A stretch of 64,000 nt of DNA from Cyanosarcina radialis HA8281-LM2 (GTDB lineage Bacteria > Cyanobacteriota > Cyanobacteriia > Cyanobacteriales > CCAP-1448): contig JAHHHA010000001.1 of assembly GCA_019359615.1 (NCBI GenBank), positions 124,001 to 188,000 of the forward strand. Reading direction: 5' to 3'. Made by a program: the position numbers and the translations under genes. The notes under the pieces are model-generated. The model had not been told where the DNA came from, did not search any database, and worked only from the letters and a program-made list of their open reading frames with translations. Below are positions 43,605 to 52,081 of this stretch, one piece after another; the stretch's first letter is position 1, and each line of letters starts with the position of its first letter.

Positions 43605-43793
43605 ATGCAAAGTACAGCTAAGGAGATTGCTAAGCGACTAATTGACCAGTTATCAGACGGGGCAACGCTTAATGACATTATGTATGAGTTGTATGTCAGA
43701 CAAAAAATTGAGACAGGATTAAAAGCTGCACAAGAAGGTCGTACTATTTCACATGAGGACGTAAAAAGACGGTTGTTGAATCGTGAAGATTGA
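43605..43793 (+). CDS. ParD-like antitoxin
   Basis: This 62-residue protein is of the addiction-module antitoxin kind common before parE genes in cyanobacteria: IAKRLIDQLSDGATLNDIMYELYVRQKIE, then GLKAAQEGRTISHEDVKRRL. GGAGGT at 43591-43596 is the ribosome-binding site. Its 3' end overlaps the GTG of a deleted parE (43783), the usual coupled arrangement. With the toxin broken, the antitoxin has no local target, though it may neutralise a related toxin elsewhere. Confidence 0.8.
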   Translation: MQSTAKEIAKRLIDQLSDGATLNDIMYELYVRQKIETGLKAAQEGRTISHEDVKRRLLNRED

Positions 43794-43966
43794 CTGGTCG
43801 GATGTTGCCGTTGACGATCTACTGAATATTCACGACTGCATTGCTAAGGATGCTCCCTATTATGTATCAAATTAATCGATCGAACGAGCAGATTTTGATT
43901 ATTACGATCGTTCACGGTAGTCGAGATGTTAGCAGCCAGGAAACTAGACCTTGGGAGATTTGCTAG
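43783..43966 (+). pseudogene. ParE-type toxin, internally deleted
   Basis: A GTG within the end of parD starts KIDWSDVAVDDLLNIHDCIA, the N-terminus of a RelE/ParE toxin, and stops at TAA 43873-43875. Directly after, in another frame, EQILIITIVHGSRDVSSQET and RPWEI restore the family's C-terminus, up to TAG 43964-43966. Roughly 45 middle codons are missing and the frame is lost, so no active toxin can be made. Confidence 0.75.
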
Positions 43967-44019
43967 CCTGCTACCCGACCAAATTATCGGAGATCGCACG
44001 TACCCAATCCAACTTAGAC

Positions 44020-44130
44020 GAGAAGTTAGGCTTAGTTTTTCCTACCAGAGTTAAGCTAGAGAGAGATTCGATCCGAGTGCGGGGTCAAGAGGTCTACTAT
44101 GTTCCTGGGATGGCTCCTACCGCAGAAATT
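44020..44130 (+). pseudogene. Duplicated 3' fragment of hlyD
   Basis: The DNA from GAGAAGTTAGGCTTAGTTTTTCC onward is nearly identical to hlyD at 43374-43490 (EKLGLVFPTRVKLERDSIRVRG, QEV, then PGMA.T.EIV). It diverges at the ends. It lies between the parE remnant and the toxin-like gene, and shows that a second hlyD gene once stood here or that the end of hlyD was copied. Confidence 0.85.
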
Positions 44131-44179
44131 GTGCCTATTCCACCAAAAATTACCCCATCATGGGGATTGAGGTGCAATT

Positions 44180-46363
44180 ATGCCCAAGTGGAACCAACTG
44201 CCAGATGGAGGAGATTGGCGTACCTCCAGTAGTTCTAATAATGCTGGGAGTGCGAGCGCGGCAGATTTTCGCCTCGCCGACGAGCGATCGAGGCGACGTG
44301 CTTCCGTGACATCTAGTTATAGTAGTGCCACTGCGGCAGAGTATCGTCTGACCCAGAAGCAATCTGCACCGACTGCTTCGACCAACTCATCTAGTTCTAG
44401 CAGTGCTAATGCCGCAGAGCAGAGGCTTCGATCGAAGCCTTCACCATCAAAGGCAATTGGGATTGAATCGGGCGATACGCTGTGGGAAATTGCTGAAGAA
44501 AAATTCGGCGACGGCAATCGTTGGAAAGAGCTTCGCAAAGCCGATGGCACCCCATTTACCGATCGAGATGCCAGCCATCTCAAAGTCGGCACGCAAGTTT
44601 ATTTACCGACAGCTAAGCCTAAAAGTGCTTCCCCTCCGCCTGTTAGCAGTAGCAGCGCGGCAGATTTTCGTTTGGCCGACGAGCGATCGATGCGTCCAAC
44701 TACCAGAACCTCTAATAATTCTGGTAGCACGAGTGCAGCAGATTTTCGCCTAGCCGAAGAGCGATCGCGGCTTAATCATAACCTCAATAACAGTTCGACA
44801 ACAGCAGCAGAATACCGGATAAAAAAGAATTTCGAGGCCAACTACAGACCTGACTTAAAACCCACTCCTGGCAGTGCAGCACATTTCTGTTTAGAAGAAG
44901 AACGCAGCAAGATAAGGTATCAACAAAATAAAACCAAAATCGATGCTGAAGTTCAGCAAATAGTTCAAAAGATTCGACAAGAACGACAACAACGACAGCG
45001 TTCGTTCTCTGGGGTTGAATTTAGAAGAGATGTCGGGATCGGAGTTTTAAAAGCAGGATGGGATGTAATTAAAGGAGGGGGAGCGTTAGCTAAAGGGGTC
45101 TACGATCTCAGCTTCAATCCGAACCAAGAGGTAAGAGCGCAAACTAGGGAAAAATTTGGTAAAGGCGTGGCAGCGCTAGCCCAGAACCCAGCGATTCAAT
45201 CTCTAAGCAATCCTATTACTGCGTCGATAAACTTTACCACTCGCCCTAGAGAGACAACCCAAGCTTTTAAAGATTTAGGGGCAGGTTTCGTACAGCCTTA
45301 TGTAGAAGCTTGGAAGAGCGGTCGTCCCGGAGAGGCATTCGGTCGTGCATTGTTTGATTTTGGTTCTCTGTTCGTACCAGGAGGGGCTGCTACAAAAGCG
45401 AGTAGCGCGACGAGAGTGGCTAAGGTTGGCAGCACAGTTACTAGAGAAACTCCTATCGTAGTTGGGGGGGCGGAAAGAACCGCTGGCAGAGTTGCAGTCC
45501 AAAGCGAACCTAGACCTACAATTGAAGCTAGACCGAATGAACCTGCGATCGCAGACGAACCCAAACCTACTATTACTCCACCTCAAACCAGCAAACCAAC
45601 GGCTACTACCGATCGATCTCCTAGCGTTCCAGCTAGCAGACCAAATACATCTGCGAGCGCAGTCGAACCCAAACCTACTATCGCTCCCAAACCTGACAAA
45701 CCTGAGATTGCCGTCAAACCGAGCAGCATTTCAACTAATAGCGCCCTCAGTAATCAGAAACCTCTTGCTCCCAAAAGAGCAGCCAAACCAACTGTAGCTA
45801 GCAGAGATGCCACAGGGCGATCGAAGCCTGCTGAATTGAATCCCCGTAGGAGTAGCGATCTTACCGCTGCGATCGATCGAGGAGGAGTTTGGAGAGCGCC
45901 TAACGGTCAGTTTGCCCGCAATCCCAATCGAAATTCCCTCCCTAATGTTGCCAAAACAGGTCGATACAATCGAGAATTCGCCAAAAATCAACTCGATATT
46001 ATCCTTAGAGGTCTAGACGAACAGGGCTTCCATCCCTTTGGCGAGTGGGTCGATCCGCAAACGAGGAATTTCTACAGTCGCCATCCCGAACCGTGGTCTA
46101 AGGTGGAGCGACCGGGCGTGCAGGTAATGCATTTGGAAAGCGGTTTTGCTCTAGAACCCGGTCAGCCAGAAAGATTGGCGTTGGGAGATGCGTTTATCAA
46201 CTGGTGGGACAGTCGGGGAGAAAGCCAAGGCATAATCCACCATAGAAACGCTGTCATGCTGCCCGATGGTCTGATCGTAGAAAAAGAATCTGCACGTCGC
46301 GTACTAGGAAACCAAGTTGACGAGCTACCAGAAATTGAAGGATGGGTATCTCCTACGGGTTAA
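44180..46363 (+). CDS. Polymorphic-toxin-like protein with LysM domain and AADFRL repeats
   Basis: This 727-residue modular protein has no signal peptide. Residues 1-245 hold seven short repeats of the type S-AADFRLADERS (about 26, 51, 77, 159, 185, 208, 232). A LysM domain (about 95-144, ESGDTLWEIAEEKFGDG to VGTQVYLP) sits between the third and fourth. Residues 280-410 resemble the pre-toxin region of bacterial polymorphic toxins (VLKAGWDVIKGGGALAKGVYD, then ALFDFGSLFVPGGAATKAS). A Pro/Lys-rich linker (440-560) leads to a toxin-like C-terminus (565-727: GVWRAPNGQFARNPNRN, VMHLESGF, LALGDAFINWW, EGWVSP). From memory this resembles the 'bacterial toxin 5' group, unverified. It lies in a type I secretion locus and has no adjacent immunity gene. 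Confidence 0.7.
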   Translation: MPKWNQLPDGGDWRTSSSSNNAGSASAADFRLADERSRRRASVTSSYSSATAAEYRLTQKQSAPTASTNSSSSSSANAAEQRLRSKPSPSKAIGIESGDTLWEIAEEKFGDGNRWKELRKADGTPFTDRDASHLKVGTQVYLPTAKPKSASPPPVSSSSAADFRLADERSMRPTTRTSNNSGSTSAADFRLAEERSRLNHNLNNSSTTAAEYRIKKNFEANYRPDLKPTPGSAAHFCLEEERSKIRYQQNKTKIDAEVQQIVQKIRQERQQRQRSFSGVEFRRDVGIGVLKAGWDVIKGGGALAKGVYDLSFNPNQEVRAQTREKFGKGVAALAQNPAIQSLSNPITASINFTTRPRETTQAFKDLGAGFVQPYVEAWKSGRPGEAFGRALFDFGSLFVPGGAATKASSATRVAKVGSTVTRETPIVVGGAERTAGRVAVQSEPRPTIEARPNEPAIADEPKPTITPPQTSKPTATTDRSPSVPASRPNTSASAVEPKPTIAPKPDKPEIAVKPSSISTNSALSNQKPLAPKRAAKPTVASRDATGRSKPAELNPRRSSDLTAAIDRGGVWRAPNGQFARNPNRNSLPNVAKTGRYNREFAKNQLDIILRGLDEQGFHPFGEWVDPQTRNFYSRHPEPWSKVERPGVQVMHLESGFALEPGQPERLALGDAFINWWDSRGESQGIIHHRNAVMLPDGLIVEKESARRVLGNQVDELPEIEGWVSPTG

Positions 46364-46445
46364 TTTGGGATTTAGGCGATCGACTCACTTGGTAATTCGT
46401 TCTCCAACTTAGCCTCTCGATCGAGATTTTCACCCCAGTTATTAC

Positions 46446-47600
46446 CTATCCAACCAGGTGATTCCAAAGCCCCTGACTGACCCTCTTCACAGTGTTTGCT
46501 ACGGGGGTTGCTTTGACTCTCCAATAATCTGGCTCTACCCGAAAACCTGCATTCAAGCCGTAAGGAAGAACGCCATCTACTCCTATTCCATACTCTTTAT
46601 ATCCGTCACCATCGATATCTTCGCCATGACGAAATTCTGCTGCGTAACCCGTGCTTGCTTTTTTTGGACCCCAACTAATCTCTAAATTATTGCCAGAGGT
46701 AATCAAATCTTTTTTGGCACTGAGATCGAATAATGAAAAACTGCGCGCTGCTATTCTGGTCTTTTCTTCGCTAATGTAAGCGCTATCCTCGTAAGAGCCG
46801 CCAGTTACGCTCAGATCTGTATCTCCAGGTAGGAATCCAGAAAATGGCCGTGGGATGCGAACCTTTGCAGTATATCCCTGCACGCCCACATAGGGAGGAA
46901 GATCGCTTAGTTGTTCGGAAAAACTTTCAGTGTAAAATTTCTGTATCTTTTTTTGCTCCTGACCGTAAGTTGGCAGTTTAGTCCAAGGACCTTCGGTAAC
47001 AGGTGGTTGGCTTATTCGATCGCCCAATGGTGTTTTCCAGAATCTCTGGAGATTTTGGCGTAACTGCCGATCGCGTCGATCGGCTGATTGAATATTAATT
47101 GTGGGGGGATCTAACTCACTATTGTTTTTTACCCAATCAATTGCACGGTCTTTAACAAATTTAGTTCCACTCTTGAATCGATCCCATTCATTACTAGCGG
47201 TACTAGTTATCTTCTTTTTAGTTTTTTTGACGAAATCTTTGGCATCGTCCCATTCATTGCTAACCGTGCTAGTTACCTTCTTTTTAACTTTTTTAGCTAA
47301 ATCTTTAGTATCGTCCCATTCATTACTAACCGTGCTAGCTACCTTCTTTTTAGCTTTTTTGACGAAATCTTTGGCATCGTCCCATTCATTGCTAACCGTG
47401 CTAGTTACCTTCTTTTTAGTTCTTTTGACGAAATCTTTGGTATCGTCCCATTCATTGCTAATGGTACTAGCAGAACTCCGGGCAATTCTACTACCAAAAC
47501 TAATGGTGTCTCCTAGTTTGTCTCGACCTGTATCGATAAAGCTGCTAGCTCCATGTTTGGCTTTACTGACAGTATCGCTAATAGTATCGAAGAAGCCCAT
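46446..47600 (-). CDS. Repeat protein with five 22-residue amphipathic units, putative exporter substrate
   Basis: This 384-residue protein has no signal peptide or membrane helix. After MGFFDTISDTVSKAKHG, residues about 45-150 consist of five repeats of SNEWDDxKDFVKKxKKKVTSTV with exact 22-residue spacing (SNEWDD at 48, 70, 92, 114 and 136), predicted to form charged amphipathic helices. The C-terminal 200 residues are beta-rich and soluble (GVQGYTAKVRIPRPFSGFLP, then GEDIDGDGYKEYGIGVDG). It is the last gene of the isomerase-ABC exporter operon (121 bp after the exporter), so it is a likely secretion substrate. The family is not recognised. Confidence 0.7.
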   Translation of the reverse strand: MGFFDTISDTVSKAKHGASSFIDTGRDKLGDTISFGSRIARSSASTISNEWDDTKDFVKRTKKKVTSTVSNEWDDAKDFVKKAKKKVASTVSNEWDDTKDLAKKVKKKVTSTVSNEWDDAKDFVKKTKKKITSTASNEWDRFKSGTKFVKDRAIDWVKNNSELDPPTINIQSADRRDRQLRQNLQRFWKTPLGDRISQPPVTEGPWTKLPTYGQEQKKIQKFYTESFSEQLSDLPPYVGVQGYTAKVRIPRPFSGFLPGDTDLSVTGGSYEDSAYISEEKTRIAARSFSLFDLSAKKDLITSGNNLEISWGPKKASTGYAAEFRHGEDIDGDGYKEYGIGVDGVLPYGLNAGFRVEPDYWRVKATPVANTVKRVSQGLWNHLVG

Positions 47601-47721
47601 GATAGTTTTCTCCTAATATCTACTCTAATTTCCTATAGTTGATAGCAGGGAGAAGAAACTGCGATCGCTCTTTGAGCATATAATTAAGCGGTAAGCGCGA
47701 TCGCAGCGATGTTTTTTTGGC

Positions 47722-50241
47722 TCATACAGATGCTTGCTGGCGTTGGTATAAAGTTGAATACACGCCTTTTTTTCGCAATAATTCTTCATGAGTTCCATAC
47801 TCAGCGATCGTCCCTTTTTCTAAAACTAAAATTAGGTCGGCCTCTTTCAAGGGGGCAAAGCGATGGGCGACCATAAATACAGTGCGATTTTGAGAAATCT
47901 GCCGCAAATTATTCAATACTTTCTGTTCGGTTTCGCTATCTAGGCTGCTGGTGGCTTCGTCTAGAATCAAAATCGGGGCTGAAGACAAAAATAAACGGGC
48001 TAAGGCTAGGCGTTGCCGCTGTCCTCCTGAAAGGGAAACTCCCCGTTCGCCAATATTGGTATCGTAGCTTTGAGGGAGTTGAATGACGAACTCGTCGGCT
48101 ACTGCTTGCTTGGCAGCGGCGATCGCCTGGTCTTCAGTAATGTTGACATCGCCCAAAGTAATATTTTCGATGACAGAACTGTTGAACAGAAAATCGTCTT
48201 GCAAAACGACGCTAATTCTTTGGCGTAAAGAAGTGATATCGGCTTTTTTAATGTCAAAGTCGTCGATCGCGATTGTTCCCGATTCGACTTCGTAGAGTCG
48301 CTGTATCAGTTTAGAAACAGTGCTTTTGCCCGAACCGCTGCGACCGACAATGCCGACAAACATTCCCGGCTCGGCAGTAAAAGAAATGCCATCGAGAACG
48401 TATTCGGTATCGGGTTGGTAGCGGAAAAAAACTTTATCGAAGGTAACTTTACCTGCTTGACTTTCTAATATTAGACCAGTACCAGACTGAGCTTCTGGGG
48501 CAGCATTGAGGATATCTCCCAAGCGATCGACCGATAGCAAGACTTGCTGAAATTCTTGCCAGAGTTCCACTAAGCGCAGCAGCGGACCTGTGACTCTAGC
48601 AGATAGCATTTGAAAAGCTACCAAGGCCCCGATAGTTAGTTTTTCGTCGATGACTTGTCTGGCTCCAAACCACAGAATAATTAAGTAAGAAAAATTGGTC
48701 AGAAAGTCGCCAATATTGTTACCGATATTAGAGGTGGTAGTAGCTTTAAAACTGGTGCGAATATAACGCGCAAACAAACCCTCCCAACGCCTGCGAGCCT
48801 CTGGTTCTGCGGCATGAGCTTTGACTGCCTGAATTCCGGTGACAGTCTCAACTAAAAATGACTGGCTATCGGCATTGCGGTTAAAAGTTTCATTCAACCA
48901 ATGACGCAACCAGGGCGTACCGATAACAGTCAAGGCAGCAAATAGCGGAATTACCGCCAATGCTACCCAGGTGAGGGTGACATTGTAAGAAAACATGATG
49001 GCTAAATACACCACCGAAAAAACGCTGTCTAGGAGAACAGATAAAGCCGTACCAGTTAAAAATTGCCGAATGTTTTCTAGTTCTTGAACTCTAGCAACGG
49101 TATCGCCTACCCGCCGCGACTCAAAATAATTTAAAGGCAACTGCATTAAGTGGCGAAACACCTGCGCTGATAAGCTCAAATCCAGGCGGTTAGTAGTATG
49201 AGAAAAAATAAATAGTCGTAAGATTCCTAAGAGTGCTTCAAACAGGGCCACTCCCAACAAAGCTACAGCCATGACATCGAGAGTTCCCAAGTTACCATAG
49301 ACGATCGCTCGATCGATAATAAATTGGGTCAAGATCGGAGTTGCTAACCCCAATATTTGCAGCGTTAAAGATGCTAATAATACTTCTCCGAGTAATTTCC
49401 GATAGCGCCAAACCGCAGGCACAAACCAACTTAAGTCGAATTTTTCGGACTTTTGCAGCAATTCTACTTGCCAAAGTTGCCCGTTCCAATTCTCTTCTAG
49501 CAGCGAACGGGGAAGGGTTTCGCAAGTTCGATTGTGGTTGGTAGGGTTAGCGACAATAGCGCGATTCCGTTTCAAGCCATAAACTACTATCCAGTCTTGC
49601 TGTTGCCAGCGCAGCAAAAGGGGAAAAGATAATTGTCGCAAGTCGTCCCAGTTAACTCGGAGTTCTTGCAGTTGCAGTCCGAGTTTTTCGCCAGCGGCTA
49701 CCACGTCATTCGGCTGGGAAGAAAGGAGTTGACGCTGGATCGAATCGAAAGATACAGGATTTTTCAGATCCTCAGCCACCATGGCTAAGCAAGCTACAGC
49801 GGTATTAGGACTGAAGATAAAAGGGTAGCCCGATACTGGTTGAGGAAGGTCGGCATTTTCGAGTTGATAGGACGCTCTCTGCTGCTGCCAAAATTCGTCA
49901 AGCTCTGCTGAAGCCGCGTTTTGCCAATCTTTTGACTCCCAGTACACCACCTCTACATCTTTGCTGGCTGCCCTAGCTTGGAATTGTCCGGAAAGATCTA
50001 ATAAATCTCCGAACCAATCTCCTGCTGTTAAAATTCCCAATGTTTTATCTGTTCCCATTTCTTGAAGGCGCACTCTGCCTGAAACGATCGAGAATTGCTT
50101 TCCAGGATTATCTGTCGTCCAAATTATTTCCCCTGTAGAGTATCGCTCGTTGTTAGCTCGGTTTCTAAACTGAATTTTCTGTTCGTCACTTAAGAAGCGA
50201 AAAGGCGGGTCTTGCCACCGAAAATAAGCTTGTAAGTCCAT
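47722..50241 (-). CDS. Type I secretion ABC exporter with cNMP-binding and C39-like domains
   Basis: This 839-residue half-transporter has three parts. An N-terminal cyclic-nucleotide-binding-type domain (about 15-120, FSIVSGRVRL) is followed by a C39-peptidase-like domain (about 137-265) and the ABC exporter core, with six helices (275-570) and a nucleotide-binding domain with GRSGSGKS, LSGGQRQR and ILILDEATSS. In the C39 domain the catalytic Cys is lost: the usual DCGAACLAM reads NTAVACLAM, and the His region reads DWIVVYG. It should therefore bind rather than cleave substrates, as in HlyB. It starts 10 bp after the isomerase gene. The HlyD adaptor at 42425 is its likely partner. Confidence 0.9.
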   Translation of the reverse strand: MDLQAYFRWQDPPFRFLSDEQKIQFRNRANNERYSTGEIIWTTDNPGKQFSIVSGRVRLQEMGTDKTLGILTAGDWFGDLLDLSGQFQARAASKDVEVVYWESKDWQNAASAELDEFWQQQRASYQLENADLPQPVSGYPFIFSPNTAVACLAMVAEDLKNPVSFDSIQRQLLSSQPNDVVAAGEKLGLQLQELRVNWDDLRQLSFPLLLRWQQQDWIVVYGLKRNRAIVANPTNHNRTCETLPRSLLEENWNGQLWQVELLQKSEKFDLSWFVPAVWRYRKLLGEVLLASLTLQILGLATPILTQFIIDRAIVYGNLGTLDVMAVALLGVALFEALLGILRLFIFSHTTNRLDLSLSAQVFRHLMQLPLNYFESRRVGDTVARVQELENIRQFLTGTALSVLLDSVFSVVYLAIMFSYNVTLTWVALAVIPLFAALTVIGTPWLRHWLNETFNRNADSQSFLVETVTGIQAVKAHAAEPEARRRWEGLFARYIRTSFKATTTSNIGNNIGDFLTNFSYLIILWFGARQVIDEKLTIGALVAFQMLSARVTGPLLRLVELWQEFQQVLLSVDRLGDILNAAPEAQSGTGLILESQAGKVTFDKVFFRYQPDTEYVLDGISFTAEPGMFVGIVGRSGSGKSTVSKLIQRLYEVESGTIAIDDFDIKKADITSLRQRISVVLQDDFLFNSSVIENITLGDVNITEDQAIAAAKQAVADEFVIQLPQSYDTNIGERGVSLSGGQRQRLALARLFLSSAPILILDEATSSLDSETEQKVLNNLRQISQNRTVFMVAHRFAPLKEADLILVLEKGTIAEYGTHEELLRKKGVYSTLYQRQQASV

Positions 50242-50251
50242 CGATCTACCC

Positions 50252-51010
50252 TCAGAACTTTACTTGCAACTTGACATCAATTTCTTGAATTTTAGATTCT
50301 AACCATCGATCGAATAACTCGTCTTCTAGTTCTTGTTGCAGTTGTTCGTCAAAAGTGGCTGGTAGAAATTGTTCGACCCGCACTAAATACCAGAGGTCGT
50401 TAATTTCCATCGGTTCGATTAGCTCTCCTGGCTGAGCCGAATCCACCGCTGCTCTAAGCTTATCTGGTAGACCACCCCGGCTAACGGCTCCCATCATGCC
50501 ATTGACCATTCGATCGTCAGCTACAGAATACTCGCGCACCAGTTGCTCGAAGTTAGCTCCCTCTTCAATAATTTGAGTTTTCAACTCTTCAGCTAAATTT
50601 CGATCTTCTACAACTAAACGCGATAGCACCACCCGATCGAGAAATAGTTTGCGATCGATAAAATACTCTTGTAGGTTTGGCGTAGCAATTTGAGTTTTAA
50701 GTTTTTTTAGCTTGAGATAAGTAGCAATTTGTTGGCGAAAGGCACTATAGTTTAACCCTTCCTCAGCCAGCCATGCCTGAAAAGTTTCAGGATCGGTCAG
50801 ATCGTAATTTAAGCGAAAGTCAATTACTGCTTGCTCGATCGCATCGGCATCGATCTGAAATCCGTCTTGAGACTGCAATTCTCGTTCGATCGCGTGCTGC
50901 CGAACGATTTCGTCAAGGACAAACTCAAGCTTTCCCGCAGACGCTAAGTATTTTAATGCTCGTTCTAGAAAAATGGGTTCGTTATCAATTGTTAATAAAA
51001 TTAGCTCCAT
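50252..51010 (-). CDS. PpiC/SurA-type peptidylprolyl isomerase of secretion locus
   Basis: This 252-residue parvulin-type isomerase has an N-terminal helical chaperone part (EFVLDEIVRQHAIERELQ) and a C-terminal parvulin domain (about 120-220, LSRLVVEDRNLAEEL, SVADDRMVNGMMGAVSRGGLP). No signal peptide is visible, so it may act on exporter substrates on the cytoplasmic side. In cyanobacteria such genes commonly precede HlyB-type exporters, as here (10 bp gap, same strand). It is first in the operon ppiC-ABC-repeat protein. Confidence 0.87.
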   Translation of the reverse strand: MELILLTIDNEPIFLERALKYLASAGKLEFVLDEIVRQHAIERELQSQDGFQIDADAIEQAVIDFRLNYDLTDPETFQAWLAEEGLNYSAFRQQIATYLKLKKLKTQIATPNLQEYFIDRKLFLDRVVLSRLVVEDRNLAEELKTQIIEEGANFEQLVREYSVADDRMVNGMMGAVSRGGLPDKLRAAVDSAQPGELIEPMEINDLWYLVRVEQFLPATFDEQLQQELEDELFDRWLESKIQEIDVKLQVKF

Positions 51011-51474
51011 AATACTGAATTGTGAATTATGAAGTGTGAATTATGAAATTATCATAACCATAAACCGATGGGCTAAAAGATGAAATTATTAGTGTTTTTG
51101 CCGCTCGAAGTTGATATGTAGCGGCTCTCATATTGATGTGGTACAGATGTCTCGATCGTAACAGATAGATGAGGTTTTCCCTGTACCCCACTTATGGGAG
51201 AACAGCTATACATTTTGTGAGACAGCCCACTTTAGTCAAGCTTAATCTGTTTGGTGCGTTACGCCAGATTCTTGAATTCTAGTCCTAGTCAAGGTTATCA
51301 CCGTCTAACGCACCCTACTGGCGTGTCAAGCCTAAAATGGTGCTCCTGCGGCGGACTGTTGAACTTAACTCAGAGCAGGAATTATTGCCGCCTAACGTAC
51401 CCTACCTAATGCAACAAATTAAGGTTGACACGCCACTACATAACTACATAAGGCACCATTTTTTGATGCCGTTC
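51011..51474. repeat. Repeat-filled intergenic region with two inverted-end elements
   Basis: 51253-51314 is a second copy (inverted) of the GGTGCGTTA repeat of 34061-34122. Next to it, TGGCGTGTCAA (51319-51329) and TTGACACGCCA (51425-51435) bound a further small element. No gene is seen; the promoter of the isomerase operon should lie near 51020-51200. Confidence 0.65.
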
Positions 51475-51858
51475 TCAATAAATCGATCGAACTTGCACCT
51501 GTACTTGTTCGTCTACCACCTGCACTGGGTACACCGGAATTTTGACCGTTTCATCGTCGAGGCATTCGCCCGTCTTCAAGTTGAAATTTTGCTTGTAAAT
51601 GGGCGATGCGACTTTTAGCACTCCTTTGCGATCGCCTACTATTCCGCGCGACAGCACAAAAGCCTTGCTAAAAGGATCGAAGTTGCTAATGGCATAAACT
51701 TCATCTGACGAACCAATGCGAAAGATTGCTACTTGTTCGGCTCCAAGCAGGGCATTGACTCCTGTATTCGGTGCGATCTCTGCCAGGGCGCACACCCTCA
51801 TCCATTGCATTTGTTCGGTTTGAGCCAACTGCGCTTGAGTCGATAAAGAATGAGCCAT
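51475..51858 (-). CDS. nirD: Nitrite reductase (NADH) small subunit
   Basis: NirD is the small Rieske-fold subunit of assimilatory NADH-dependent nitrite reductase. This 127-residue protein has RVCALAEIAPNTGVNALLGAEQVAIF at the start and ISNFDPFSKAFVLSRGIVGDRKG in the centre, both hallmark segments of NirD. The Rieske Cys/His ligands are absent, as is normal for NirD. It lies 223 bp downstream of nirB on the same strand. The gap holds a mobile repeat at 51968-52077. Confidence 0.93.
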   Translation of the reverse strand: MAHSLSTQAQLAQTEQMQWMRVCALAEIAPNTGVNALLGAEQVAIFRIGSSDEVYAISNFDPFSKAFVLSRGIVGDRKGVLKVASPIYKQNFNLKTGECLDDETVKIPVYPVQVVDEQVQVQVRSIY

Positions 51859-51967
51859 GAGAATTCCTTAGTAAGGGTGACAAACTATTGAAATTGAGTT
51901 CAACTCTTATGGGGTAGGCATCCTGCCCAACCCAGCTATGCGATTTAAATGCACAACAGCTTATACT

Positions 51968-52077
51968 AAATCCGGTGATTAAAACCCCGAAACCTTTTCT
52001 CGCGCCTTTCCCTCTTGCTCCCTCTCCTGTGGGAGAGGGCTGGGGTGAGGGCAAATCGAGTTATGCTCACCGGATTT
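51968..52077. repeat. AATCCGGT-bordered element between nirB and nirD
   Basis: The perfect 11-bp ends AAATCCGGTGA (51968-51978) and TCACCGGATTT (52067-52077) enclose CT-rich repeat DNA with CTCCTGTGGGAG. Related borders are at 29541-29685. Its position suggests insertion into the nirBD operon. Confidence 0.7.
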
Positions 52078-52081
52078 GACA

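Noticed and set aside
45275-45797. Several open frames on both strands over the Pro-rich linker of the toxin-like gene
   Set aside because: Low-complexity DNA keeps alternative frames open; the main frame has the only coherent domain order and an RBS.
47101-47616. 171-residue plus-strand frame opposite the 22-residue-repeat gene
   Set aside because: It is the antisense of the five repeats; its own hydrophobic repeats mirror them, and it lacks an RBS.
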